Made by a program: the position numbers and the translations under genes. From Atherix ibis (taxonomy: Eukaryota; Arthropoda; Insecta; Diptera; Athericidae): a stretch of 64,000 bases of DNA. Under the pieces are notes generated by a model. It did not search any database, was not told where the DNA came from, and saw only the letters and a program-made list of their open reading frames with translations. Each line of letters starts with the position of its first letter. Position 1 is the first letter of the stretch. Positions 10,890 to 22,401 of the stretch are shown one piece after another. The DNA lies in contig OY282606.1 of the NCBI GenBank assembly GCA_958298945.1, positions 76,123,622 through 76,187,621 of the forward strand, given 5' to 3'.

Positions 10890-11185
10890 TTCGATTTCGC
10901 AAATCTACTATTTCCTAGATGAAAGTATCTGACATCTAAAAGTGGATATGTACTGGTTTAGATACAACTATGACCGCTTCTTGCTGGCGTCCATTCTTGT
11001 TTGCTTCTTAAACTTGTGTACTTAAACCTATCAATTTTTACTACAGACCAGGCTTTTTGCGTGTTAAACTTTGTTTGTTTGGTTGCATATAAGGTCACTT
11101 GCACAAGACTACGGACAACTTTATAGAACTCCGACTATGAGGAAGCTGGTCTGCATGTCGAAATTTTCATTTTCATGTATTAGAC
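10890..11185. other. No gene seen
   Basis: Mixed AT-rich sequence without recognisable coding content. Confidence 0.4.
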
Positions 11186-11189
11186 AGGA

Positions 11190-11444
11190 TTGACAGTTAT
11201 CCAAGACAATTTATCCAATTTTTTAATTCACAAAATTTGCACAAACATTGGGAAAAAATTTGCTCCCAATATGGGCAAAAATTGTTACAATAAAACCACA
11301 GGTGAGAGGAGGGGTAGTAGTAATTTAGATAATGGTGGGTATAAGGTCCTAGAAGAAAAAGACATAGCCAGGGAGCTTTGCTTATTAAAAGACATGCAAT
11401 GCACCAAAGTTGAACTGCAGAAATACGTGACTAGGTTGCTATAG
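11190..11444 (+). other. Unrecognised 84-codon frame
   Basis: The C-terminal third (EEKDIARELCLLKDMQCTKV, then ELQKYVTRLL and a stop) has the charged, heptad-like look of a coiled coil, and the local base composition is less AT-rich than its surroundings. I do not recognise a family. It may be a small exon or a fossil of one; no splice context was established. Confidence 0.25.
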
Positions 11445-11569
11445 AAGCTAAGCTTAAAGTTTAACCTAAGCACGATGACGGAGTTTAAATATTTTTCCAC
11501 GCTAAGCTTAAACATCTAAACTTACAAATTTTTGTCTAAAGTTAGGATTTAGATTTTTTTATTTTATAT

Positions 11570-12410
11570 CTACAATTACATAAACTTTGTAACAAGCAGA
11601 TTTGATGGCAAAGTTATTATAATGACAGAAGAAGGGCATGGGAGAGTAAACACCCATTGGTATTTCTCTATTTAACGAGTCATATTATATTATATTTAGA
11701 CCGCAAGAGATCTCTTGGCCAATTTGTCTTTAAACGCCAATTAGTGTTTATGAGGAAAGTAATACAGGAGAGTTTTCTAACAAGAGGAATATAATGACAG
11801 AATAATCGGGAATAAAACTTTTTATAACGAGAAACACATAAATTATGAACAAAGGTACATTTAGCTCACGATGGATTACTTTGTTACGAACATAAACTGA
11901 AGCATAATTTTTCGGAGAATTTTGGATTGAATGGATTGGCTTATAGAGGAATTAGAATGCTTAATACAACCCCAGAGTTTCATGCCGTATGTCCAGATTG
12001 GTTGTAAAATTGTGTTGTAAATTAAAAGTTTATTGTTTAATGTCAATTTTGTTAAGTTCAAGTCTTTTTAATTTCATGTGAGGATTCCAAGTTTGTCTAG
12101 TGTTGCCATTAGGGTATATAGGAATGACTGGATCTTTGCAGTGAGTAAACATAATATGAATAATCTTCTGTTCATTAACCTTCACTCTCTACCTCTTAAA
12201 CAAGTCTTGAAGATTTTTAATATGGGATTGCAGATATTTTAAGGCTATTTGGATATCCGAGTGGGATGCAAGAATAGTGGTATCATCTGCAAAGGTCGCA
12301 GTCAAAATTTTGTAACTAGTTGGGATATGAAAGCTATAAATAATGTATAGAAGTGGGCCAAGGATAGTATCTTAATGGAGATCAGTTGTGATAGGGTATA
12401 TTGTAAAATT
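11570..12410 (-). mobile_element. Jockey-like LINE fragment, reverse strand
   Basis: Read on the minus strand from about 12400 it begins with a degraded ILGPLLYIIYSFHIPTS block. The catalytic box FADDTTILASHSD follows near 12285, then a K-V-NEQK segment near 12185, then KLLIYNTILQPIWTYGMKL and IQSKILRKI. A tail (about 11700-11760) resembles RLK-WPRDLL of the copy at 1434-2224. Stops and frameshifts occur between blocks. It covers more of the RT than the 1434 copy but starts inside the palm domain, so it is also 5'-truncated. The FADD aspartates survive by chance only. Confidence 0.85.
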
Positions 12411-12479
12411 TTCTGTATTAATAACTGTTTGGAAGAGACATTGGAAGCTCTTGAGTTTCCTTATAGCAACAAAGTATAC

Positions 12480-13150
12480 AATTTTAAAGAATTGCTGCAT
12501 TGATAATCATGGAACATTATAATTAGATTGGAAGTCAGAGATTACAACGATCTCATAGATCTAAAATTTTTAGTTTATTTAAAGTTAAATTTGAAAAATT
12601 TGGAAAAAATATCGGAAACTTACAGCACTTCAAAGGCGGCATGAATTAAATAACCAATCACCTAAACATTGTTTAGACCTTAGAATCGACATTTTTTGAA
12701 TATTTTATTGGGTGGATAATGGCATATACTATCAATTATAAATTGGTCCAGATGAAACGACTAAGTTTAATGTTTAACCCTAACACTGTTCATATAAAAA
12801 CTATGCCCGATGCTGAGCTCGATTTTTTAAAAATGCAAATGCAGATCGAAACTTGTGTAAAAGATGTTACAAAATATTTTACTGCTAAGCTGGTACTAAT
12901 ACAAATTATTGTCACGTCGAGTTTTTGTGCGATCTGTCAACTAGTTTGTGTACAGCTATTAGTTTTGTGATTCGATATAAAGTCTGCGCTGCCATTTTCA
13001 ATATGGAAAAATTTTCAAACACAGAATTTGCCTCAAATTTTGCGTTGCCTCGAAAGTAAATGGTCAATAGTTGCTAATATAAAAAAAAACAGTATGCCAA
13101 CTACTCGTTGTAATGGTTGAGGATTCTAATAAAATCATTTTGGCAGGCAT
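12480..13150. other. No gene recognised
   Basis: An 83-codon frame at 12719-12970 has a hydrophobic end but no recognised family. The part from about 12960 may be the degraded 5' end of the fossil mariner downstream, but I could not place its end. Confidence 0.3.
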
Positions 13151-13159
13151 TATAGACAG

Positions 13160-13755
13160 GAAGCTAGTCGCAGCACGTCTGTTTATAAAGGAGCTGAATT
13201 TTCTTCAAAAAAAAATATCACAAACAAATGTTGAATATAAACCTTAGACGAGACAATTTGGATTATATTTTCATAAAACTTATAATAACGTGTGATGAAA
13301 AGTGGGTTAATGAGTTTGCTATACAAACTAGCATACGAGCTTTAGAATGGTGATTGGACTATGATCCAAAATCAGAAAAAATCATATCAAAGTCCCTAGA
13401 AAAATAAAGGAATCTTTGATGGTCATGGTGTTGTTCCATCGAAATTTTGGCGTTATGAAAAATTTGAGACGGAAAATGCCAGATTTATGGCAGAAAAATT
13501 CTTGGATTTTGCGCCACCATAATGAATTGCCCAACAAGTGAAGTTACTTTTTTCAAAACCGTCAGCTAAAAAATTCGTCAAAAAGGGGTTAAATCCATTA
13601 GTGCCCTGACTGAGAGAAGTTACTGAACGAGTTGAAAGCGATACCAATAAGTGTTCATAAAAAGTATTTCGAAAACAGGGCTACTCATTGGCATCAATGT
13701 ATTGTTTCATATGGAGCCTATTTTGAAGACGGCAAAATTAATTCCGATTAGAAAT
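13160..13755 (+). pseudogene. Fossil mariner transposase
   Basis: Blocks of a DD34D mariner transposase appear in order in different frames. ARLFIKELNFLQKKISQTNV lies near 13180. The first catalytic site, read as ITCDEKWVNEF, lies near 13300. A YDPKSEK remnant follows, then RRKMPDLWQKNSWILRHHN near 13475, where the second D is now H or N. Near 13690 comes the family C-terminus THWHQCIVSYGAYFEDGKIN. Stops and shifts separate every block, and I cannot find terminal repeats. It is much older than the A and B copies. Confidence 0.75.
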
Positions 13756-13799
13756 TAGGATTTTATGTTTTATTTATCAATTCCGGATGCTTTTTTTAC

Positions 13800-15245
13800 A
13801 GACGAACTATATAGACCTATTTAATACAACAGATAAAATTGCATTATAATAATATTTTTGTGGCAAAGAGAAATCATAGTCTTTTAACGGTGTAATGTAA
13901 ATTAAATACCTTAATACTATTAAATTTCTTACCAGCAACATCACAATTAATGACAGACTTGAGGTGATATATTAACTTCTCGAACGCAGCATCTGTAATG
14001 TTTTGTATTGAATCGTGTCTCCACTCAATTACTGATTGTAAATACACATAATCTTATTTGGACAGAAATTCCAGCAATATTCAAACTACTGCGGAGTAAA
14101 CATTTGTTATTACTGCTAGTGCGAAATTACTCGTCCCAAGAATATTTGATATTTACTAGTCAACACTCCAAGAATATTGATATTTACTAGTCAACAACAA
14201 ATTGTGGTATGGCGCGGAATTCAACACAAGAGCTTAACTAAAATAGAGTGTGAAAGGAGTTGAATAGCATCTTCAAACTTTGTTAATGACACAAACGCCA
14301 GACTGTATTGTCCATTTACGTGCGTTAAATCGAACATGGTCAGAGAGTACTGGCAAGCTGAGAATCGAATCTACTATCGGGATTGACAATATTGATGCTG
14401 GGAATCGAATTACGACATTTGTTGGCTTTCCGATCGGCAGCATACATAGTTTCACTTGTTGTACATAAATCGAATTTTGTCTGTTGTCAAACTATAACAT
14501 TGTTTAATCAACATTGATTCTCATTGCAATAGTCATAGAAGGTATGGTGTACACGCATGAGACAAATATCGATGAGAAGTGGAGGACTTTACTTTTATAG
14601 AACTGCATTCAAAATGTAGGCAATTACCTTTACTATGCATTGTTATACAGAAATTTGTGCATTTACCAGCCTGTCATATAAGAGATTATATTTTAAAATA
14701 TTTTTTTCTAATAACAACACTTTGGATAAAATTCAGCTCTGAACTCTTAAAGTGTTTATTAATAATATAATATTTTATGAAAATGTTATATTTTTTATAA
14801 AAAAAACCACGTAATAATATCAAAATTAGTGTAGAATCATGCCGGTAGGCATTAAGATTTTCAAAGAAAATATTTGTTGAGTTCAAAAAAAAAATAGTAT
14901 GGAAACGGCAGAGACTATTTGCCAACGACGGTCCCAAGCGTAGCCGTAAATGGAGGAGAGAAACTATATGAAAGGGTGCATTCTATAGGATAAGCGCTGA
15001 CATTAAGTCAACTTAACTTAATGATAATTAAGTTTATTTTATGGATATCTATATAACAGCACAATAGACCAGCGGTGCAAATGTAGTTGCTCACCAAGTG
15101 TTCCCGACCCGAAAGCCTAAAGGCCTCCATCGGTTGAAATTTCGGTAATGCTGTTCTCTAGGCACGCTAGGCTTGCGGTTTATAACCTCATTCTGTAAAA
15201 GCAAATCTAATTAAAATACAGGATATAGCGGCAACTAATCTGGTG
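13800..15245. other. AT-rich stretch, no gene seen
   Basis: It includes a short direct repeat (AAGAATATTGATATTTACTAG type) at about 14140-14190. Positions 15060-15240 may hold the degraded 5' leader of the RTE-like element that follows. Confidence 0.4.
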
Positions 15246-15249
15246 AAAA

Positions 15250-17560
15250 AATTTGCGAATTCTCTTATGGAATGTGCGCTTACTGCATAGACCCGAAGCT
15301 GCTTAGTAATTAGCCAATACTCTATAAAAATACTAGACTCACATAACACCACTGCAAGAGATATGGTAGACAGGGACTGGTCTTTTGGAAAAGAGTAGCT
15401 GCCATCTGGTAGCTGTCATATGGCAGCTATCATGCAAAACACAGGCTATGTACTCTTCGTATGCGAGACAAATACCTAATAAATATTCATACTTCTACAG
15501 AGAAGTATGTCGATATGGACGGGGACAACTTTTTTTGAATAGGTAGAACAATCCTTCGACGCCTGTTCAAAATGTGAGCTGAGCTTGAGGACTTTAATAT
15601 CAAGATGGAGATCATATTCAAGCGAAACGTTGGCACCCAAAGCTTTCATGAGCATCCCAAACCGAACCACATCCAACCAAATTGACCACATGTTGATTAA
15701 CATCTGGTATCTCTCGAGCCTAAAAAATGTTCGAACAATTAGGTGGTCTAACGTTGACCCGAATAACTAAACATTACCTTGTTGGTGGGGTGATTCGAGC
15801 TCGGCTTATCATCTTCACCGATAAAGAGATCGGCTCAATACGGCTACCCTTCCAAACAAACGTATTCGCATAAAGCATGAATGTGATCTGGATACAGAAA
15901 TAAGAAAGGCAAATGTTGAAATGGTCCAGGAATAGCTAATGGACACTAACATTGGTGGGACCAAAAAAGTACTTAGCCGCAGCCGCAAAAGAGCAGGGAC
16001 GGCTATTTTGACAATAACTGTAAGCAAGCAACCAAATAAAAGAATGATGCATACCGAACCATATCACATTATCAGAGAACACGAGCACGCGAAGATAATT
16101 ATTGTGAATAAGGAATACCAGAGAAGAGAATTTACAGATAAAATGCAAAAGGCCTGCTAAAATATATAAGTCTGTGTAAATAAAAAATATAGGAAGCAAC
16201 TACACAATGATGCTCAGCATTCCACAGTAAATAAGATGATATAATTTCTGAGTAAATGGTATAGTAAGGCAATGGGTGGTATATTTTTATGAACTCCTTA
16301 ATACAACCAATCACAACGCGTTTCGAGGAAACGACAAAAGCAATCTATCAACTGAAGAACCAAAAGTCGCTCGTTGTCGGCGGGATCCCCAGCAAATTGG
16401 TGAAGTACGAATGCGACACACTATGGGATAGCAAATCAATGCCCCATAACTGACACCTTGGCATTATTTGTCCTATTCTCAAAAAAGGAGTGCAGGATAG
16501 CCCCATCCAACCAAAAAAAACTATTGGCTCATACCAGTGAGGCTTCACTCCCACGAAATCAGTTTCAAATCAGATCTACTCTCTGCGGCAATCAATGAAA
16601 AACCTCATGGAGATCCACCATCTGGTTATCTACTTTAAAGCCACCTATGATAACATAGCCAGAGTAAAACTCTTCACATCCATTATAGAGTTCGGCATCC
16701 CAGAAAACTTGATCGAACTTGCTAGGCTGACCATGATTAGCGGGAGAGGAAGAGTGATACCTGAATCATTGTCGGAGGCAATAAACATCGACAGTGGTCT
16801 TCGGCAACGAACTTTCGAGCGTTCTCTTAACCTAGCGCTGGAAAAAGTGATTCATGATTCAAGCGTAAGCATAAGATGAACCACCTTCATTAAGTCTGCC
16901 CAGCTTCTAGTATAGTTTAACGACATCGATATTATGTGTCGATTAGCTAGAACTGAATAATAAGCGTTCATCAAAATTGAGCCGGTGAACAAAAATCTTG
17001 GGCCACGCATAAATGAAGACAAAAGTATATTATATGTTGACAGCGTCAGCGTCGTAGCCAAGACATACTAGCACTAGTCGCATACAGATAAGAGATTATA
17101 GCTTCGACAGAGTTAAATTATTTTCCTATTTGGGGTCAAGGGTTGGAGCCCACAACAACGCGAATGAGGAAATCTGTGTACGGCTATGGACAGCCAACAG
17201 ATCCTACTACTGTTAGTCTAATTTATTTCACCAAAGAATTCTGACGATAATATCGAAGCTACTGCTGTACAAGACGGAAAGTTGGGTATCAGCAAAAGTC
17301 AATCCGGATCACTCGAAGAATTTTCGACCTCCTACATGACGATGGACGATTCCAGAGCCTACCTAATGATGAGATCCTGGAACGTTACCGTGACCTCCTG
17401 CTTGATGATAAAACTATGCTCAATAGCTATTGCAGACTACGTATGAGTGAAAACGGTTCTGTCTGGAAAGTCTACAGTGGCGCCAGTTATAGTCCAAGAA
17501 AATAAGTTAGGTGCGGGGGCACGAAAACAGCGGTATTAATAATGATGAACGGATTCCCGT
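15250..17560 (+). mobile_element. RTE-like LINE, nearly complete but heavily decayed
   Basis: Family blocks occur in the right order across 2.3 kb. Near 15255 is an endonuclease start reading RILLWNVRLLHRPEA, followed by an LQE-type motif near 15350. An endonuclease D-F-N-type segment lies near 15590. TTSNQIDHMLINIWYLSSLK and VRTIRWSNVD follow at about 15670-15770. Near 16320 is the RT entry (TTKAIYQLKNQKS). The RT core at 16595-16879 carries HHLVIYFKATYDNIARVKL. Near 17130-17480 a C-terminal tail includes LHDDGRF and ILERYRDLLLDDKTM-like segments. Stops and frameshifts are frequent. The elements normally encode an apurinic-type endonuclease and an RT in one frame. Related 3' fragments lie at 6570, 25690, 26100 and 41950. 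Confidence 0.75.
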
Positions 17561-17962
17561 ACCCCTTTCAACAGATGATGAAAGGGGAACGTTGATAGTC
17601 ACGTACAGCTTTCAAAATAAATAATATACTCGTATGCCAGCATATAAAAATTTCTTATTGCATAGATAGATACGAGGTCTGCTTCGGGGCAGCTAATAAC
17701 TACTTCAATTATTTTATTTGGTAGAGAATTTTTTAACTAGGAGCATAGCCAAAAGTCACAGGAAACTATACGAAATCAATCAGGAGGCTGCCAAAGCTGT
17801 ACTAAATAGGCATAGACGTTGTCGGGACACTTCTAATAAGTAAGTCATTTTTTCCTTAATTATTGTCTTATAACTTTTAGAAGCGTACTTTATATATTTG
17901 CAAAATTTAATGCAAACTCCTTATTCGATACATTTGAAATTAGAAAATACGATACTAACAAT

Positions 17963-18802
17963 TTATAAGGTGTCCCAAATTCACTAAAGAATTGAATTTT
18001 GCGCCATTTATATGGTAAAGTGTTGCCAACGAAAAAAATCTGACAGTTCAGGGTTATTAAAAATGGAGTGCTACACGAAAGAACAATGCGTTTCCATTAT
18101 TGAGCAACATTTTACAAATAATGATGAAATATGGTCGGAATAGTGATTTAACTTCATCAACTGTGAAGCGATTAATAAAAAAATATAGGGAAGACTGGAT
18201 CAATTAGCGATCTTAGACACTGTGGCCGTCCTTCAATACAAGCCATTGAAATAGTTCATGAGAGTATTGCTGAAAGTCTAGGAACAAAAATTCGGCATCG
18301 TGGTCATGAATTGTACATTTCAAGAAGCACTCTACAGCGTATTCTTACGAAAGATTTGCATCTTCATGCTTAAAAAGTTCAATTGACTCAGAAACTGAAG
18401 TCTCCTGACAACGCACAGATAATGGAGTTCGTTGAAGTGATTATGGAACAATAAGTTATTTTTTATCTTCATAGCTTGGTTAATCGACAAAATTGTTGCA
18501 TTTCGGGTTCAGAAAATCCACAAGGGATTGTTGAGAAATAATGGCATCCACAACATGTTATAGCTTTATGCGGATTTTAGGCTAGACGCATCATTGGACC
18601 ATTCTTCTTCGAAAATGCAACTGGTCAGGAATACCAGTTAATGGTACTCCTATATCGCGACAGGATAATCCAGTTTTTGTGCATAAATTAGAAGATATGG
18701 ATATGGACGATATGTGGTTTCTACAAGACCACATGTCCTGCAGCCCGAGAAACAATTTAATCAAAATTACTTGTTGCTTGAACTTTGAGACACCCTTTAT
18801 AA
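17963..18802 (+). mobile_element. Deleted Tc1/mariner-superfamily element with a broken transposase
   Basis: The ends are imperfect inverted repeats: TTATAAGGTGTCCCAAA on the left and TTTGAGACACCCTTTATAA on the right. An ATG at 18063 starts MECYTKEQCVSIIEQHFTNN, the N-terminus of a widespread insect transposase with a helix-turn-helix of the DUF4817 kind. It then reads STVKRLIKK, IRHRGHELYISRSTLQRILT and KDLHLHA. Later remnants include a VNRQN-type segment, IIGPFFFENATGQ and WFLQD. The region between VIMEQ and that segment has lost the SDEAHF-type site, and everything after the last D block is deleted, so the element is about 840 bp. It contains several stops and frameshifts. Confidence 0.8.
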
Positions 18803-18879
18803 CTTCTAAACAGCAGCTTAAGAGTATTCAATATGTAGCATTCCGTTAGGTAAAAAAGCCTTGCATTATAATTGAAGTG

Positions 18880-19045
18880 AAGTTTTATACAATGCCCTAC
18901 TGAAATCTATTTGGACTATTATACAAGAACTCTGAGGCTCTGCCAAGCCTTCCAATTCCCATCGAATCCAATCTATTCAGTCCAAAATAAATCGTTAAAA
19001 TTGTCGGGAAATAAAATCCCATTTATTTGTGATGTGATTGTGATA
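18880..19045 (+). mobile_element. Short jockey-like LINE piece
   Basis: The segment translates across frames as LYNALLKSIWT, a GSAKPSNSHRIQSIQSKI stretch, then loses homology. It corresponds to the C-terminal RT region seen at 1740-1850. Confidence 0.65.
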
Positions 19046-19049
19046 TAGT

Positions 19050-21130
19050 CAACCCCTTGATCGAGAGTTCTACTTCACTTTCTTCCCTAGAAATATCCAT
19101 AGATGACTTAGCATTACTAGGTTCCAATAATAAGCTTGTGATTTATATTCACATATGTACACGGGAACGGGAGAAACTTTGTTGGATATCTACTTCCTAT
19201 AATCCAGTTGCGTTAGTAAATACTATTTCACCTCAAAGTTACTAAAGTTTAGTTGTAGATAATATTAATTTTAAAAATTCAGCAACTAATAAATATTATA
19301 AAAAATAGGTTTGTGTCAATTCAAATAAAATTGGTGGAAACGGCGAGTAGATGAGCGCCAAAAAAATTGGTTATTTACCTAAGCAGACCTTTAAGTAGAT
19401 ATGAATAATGGGACAACCAAAAATGGACTTTTTTGTAAAAACAAAGTCCTCTATTCATTCAAATTTTTTTAAACAAAGCACCTTCATTATCTCTACAATT
19501 GATTAAATTCTTTTAATTTCTTACATCAAAATTATACTAAAGTTTTTGAAATATATAATTATAAATATTATAGATTTAAATGTTTCAATAAGGTGAAATT
19601 TTCTTCAATATGGTTGAAAGATAAACTTTCCAGGGAGCACTTTCAAAAAGTTAATACAGACAAAAATGGAAAATTTCAATAATAAGGGAAAAAAAATACT
19701 ACTCTATGAATTTACGAGTATTTACACAATTTAAAAGAAAAGTTTTACAATTTAAGAAACTTCTTCCTGCCACCTTTTCAATTTCTGGCATCAAACTTTA
19801 ACTCTTGTACTCGCTAGTCTCATCGATGATAGTACTTCCTAATTCGATAAAGTTTATTTTCGATGGACCTGCACTTCAATGCCTGATTACTAAAATCAAT
19901 TTAGGTCAAGCTAAATAGAAGAAACCTAACACTATATTGGACATAAATTTATCTTTCAGTATTTGAGGTAGTTGAAAGTCTGGAATATTAAATACGAACT
20001 ACAGTCGAGCAAGTTTAATTAAAATTCAATTTAAAAGTTTTTGTTCTTCATTTAATTGTGTTCGACACTAAACATTCAACATCCAAGATAGTCGGAATTG
20101 AACTATGCACACCTGCTATCACTGCACTATCACAATTCTATGCACTTTACTAGCCAGCACAATGTCATATCCCCTATACGAGCTAAAACAACTCGTTTAT
20201 TTGTTGGTAAAACATGATACCGACATTCCTCTATCGAAAACAAGTGCCATGCTGTCTTGATAACGTGTACTCGTACTTTGCGTACTTGGTGAACTATTGT
20301 ACATTCAGTAATTTACGAAAGCAATGCATATCAGAGATAAGATTCTTGTGGTTTTAATCGATACCAGGGATTAAAGAGCTTCGAATTGAGGTACATACCA
20401 GGGAATATTGTATGGGAAGGCGCACTAGCAGGAAATTAATTACTCGGCAACGTTAGAATGTGCCACGTGTACATATTTACGGAGAGATTCAAATTTGTGC
20501 TCGTATTTATGTAGATTCGGTGGTCTTGAATAGGATTAGAGGATTTAATGGTATCTCACAACTTTTTGTACGAGCGATTTTTCTCCTTTCAATTTTGTAC
20601 TTTTTCAAAACAAAAGTTTCTTGTTTGTATTTTATATGCAAATATATTTCAAAGTTACAGAGATTCGAAAAAGCTTTTGTTTATAGTTAACAAATCTTAA
20701 AATGAGATATTTTAAACTTTGAGCTTATAATCGAAAAAAAAGAAGAGACAGGCAATTTGGGATTCTTCGGTATTTTTGTACAATAGTTTCTAATGTAGTG
20801 GTGAACTCATTTGGACGATCTAGACGTTTTTCATAAAAAAAATGCTTATACGGCCACATTTAAATTCAGCTATCCTATTTTTTATGATCGACAACGAAGG
20901 TGCAGTGTACCCATAAATTTCACGAGGTACCGCTTTTATGTTATGAATAAACAAATATATTGTCATGGCTCGATTTTTAATTTTTTTCCATTATTGTAAA
21001 ATTACAAAGTTGTTCATTTTAAATGGTTGTCGGCTGAGGCTAATTTTCTTGCAAGGAAATCCGAATGATAGCGTATACGCGCATGAAACTTTTTATAACG
21101 AGCAACTGTTATTTTGCGAACAAAGTGAAT
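19050..21130. other. AT-rich stretch, no gene seen
   Basis: About 2 kb with no recognised coding sequence. Frames at 20460-20690 and 20811-20999 have no recognisable features. A host intron or intergenic DNA is possible. Confidence 0.4.
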
Positions 21131-21139
21131 TTTAAGGTT

Positions 21140-21560
21140 GAGTCTTGGCGAACCCACTTATCTGAGGTGGCTTAGCGGTGCCTAGGGATTTACAAGAGTC
21201 CTGACCGTAGCTCAATGAGCGGAGTACAAACCGTAGTACTCTTGAAACAAAAATTGGTACCACGGGAATCGGGAGCCCCATGGTGTTACACACTGTGTCC
21301 GATTATGGTGAGGCGCCAATTGGCAGCAACGTGGTGGCTATTGTTAATACCCATATCGCGGGTAAGGTCTTCGGATCGCAAATGGGAGATAACTGGCAGT
21401 ATCCATTTTGTAATTATCTAGGGCGCTGTCACTGCTTATGACAGTAGAGGTTTAGTAGTCCTCGCTGTTAACTGCCAGAAATGGTGGTGCGTTGATTGAG
21501 CATAACTCAATCACTATAGTCGAAGGCGACTCGTGGTTTTACGTTAAATACAACTAAGTC
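21140..21560 (+). repeat. Dispersed repeat, probably an R1-like LINE 3' UTR (copy 1)
   Basis: The sequence from GGCTTAGCGGTGCCTAGGGA to GTCACGTTAAATA is shared with 36722-37110 (plus) and, inverted, with 25205-25665. At 36722 it lies just downstream of an R1-like coding end, which is why I read it as that element's 3' UTR. The unit is GC-rich compared with its surroundings. Its TTGATTGAGC and GTCGAAGGCGACTCGTGG blocks are the best-conserved landmarks. Confidence 0.8.
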
Positions 21561-22390
21561 ACGTTAAATATTATTTTATAACTAAACTTTAAGGTTACAG
21601 TATTATGAGCATAGGTACATATTTAGGAGTGTTTCCAATCTTACGAAGGATATTTATTTGGGTGGATTTTATATGACAGGAGCTTTCCATACTTTACAAA
21701 ATCTCAAGTATGTTATTATAAGCATGTAATTTCTGAAATTTGTTTCTATCGTCTATTTACTTCGATAAACTGATTGTCAAATTATAGTCCTCAATAACTC
21801 ACCTGTTTTTTTTTTGGAGAATTTTACTGCTATTGAGATTTATCTTTAACAGAAAAATATATTTAGAAGTAAGCCGTAAAAATAGGTAACATTAAAAAAT
21901 AATACAATTTCATTCTAATAACAAATGGTTTTCTAGTGCAATCAAAACTCAAGATGAACCTTCTTTTGTTAGTGCTTATAGACAACCACTTTTTTTCTTT
22001 TTCGAAATAACAAACTTTTGGTCAAAAAAGTCCAAAATATCAAACAAAAATATTCATTATATTATAATTTATTGGACAAATATTTTTGTCATATTTGCAG
22101 TTATCAAAGCATTTAAAGATATCTGTGGACTTGGATTTGCAAATTTCTATTGTAAGATAATAATTTTAGTTTGGTATTATCACGAGTAGAACTTATTAAA
22201 AGTTCTTATGAAAAATCGCAAATATTAAATAAAAAAATCATTCTAGAAACTCGATTTTTAATATAGAATTTCTTTTTTTAAAACCAACTAAATTTTAAAG
22301 CCAAAAGCTCACTTTTTAAAGTCCTTGTAACAAAATTCAAATTCAATTTCGAAAATGTTATCATCATCAAAAAAAAAAACAACAACATAA
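21560..22390. other. AT-rich stretch, probably intron of the host gene
   Basis: No coding sequence is recognised. It directly follows, on the minus strand, the strong splice donor at 22401, so it is expected to be intronic. Confidence 0.45.
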
Positions 22391-22401
22391 ATTTCACCTA
22401 C

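Noticed and set aside
17675..17690. TACGAGGTCTG next to other sequence, as if a mariner B end
   Set aside because: Only 11 bases match and there is no second end or coding sequence nearby.
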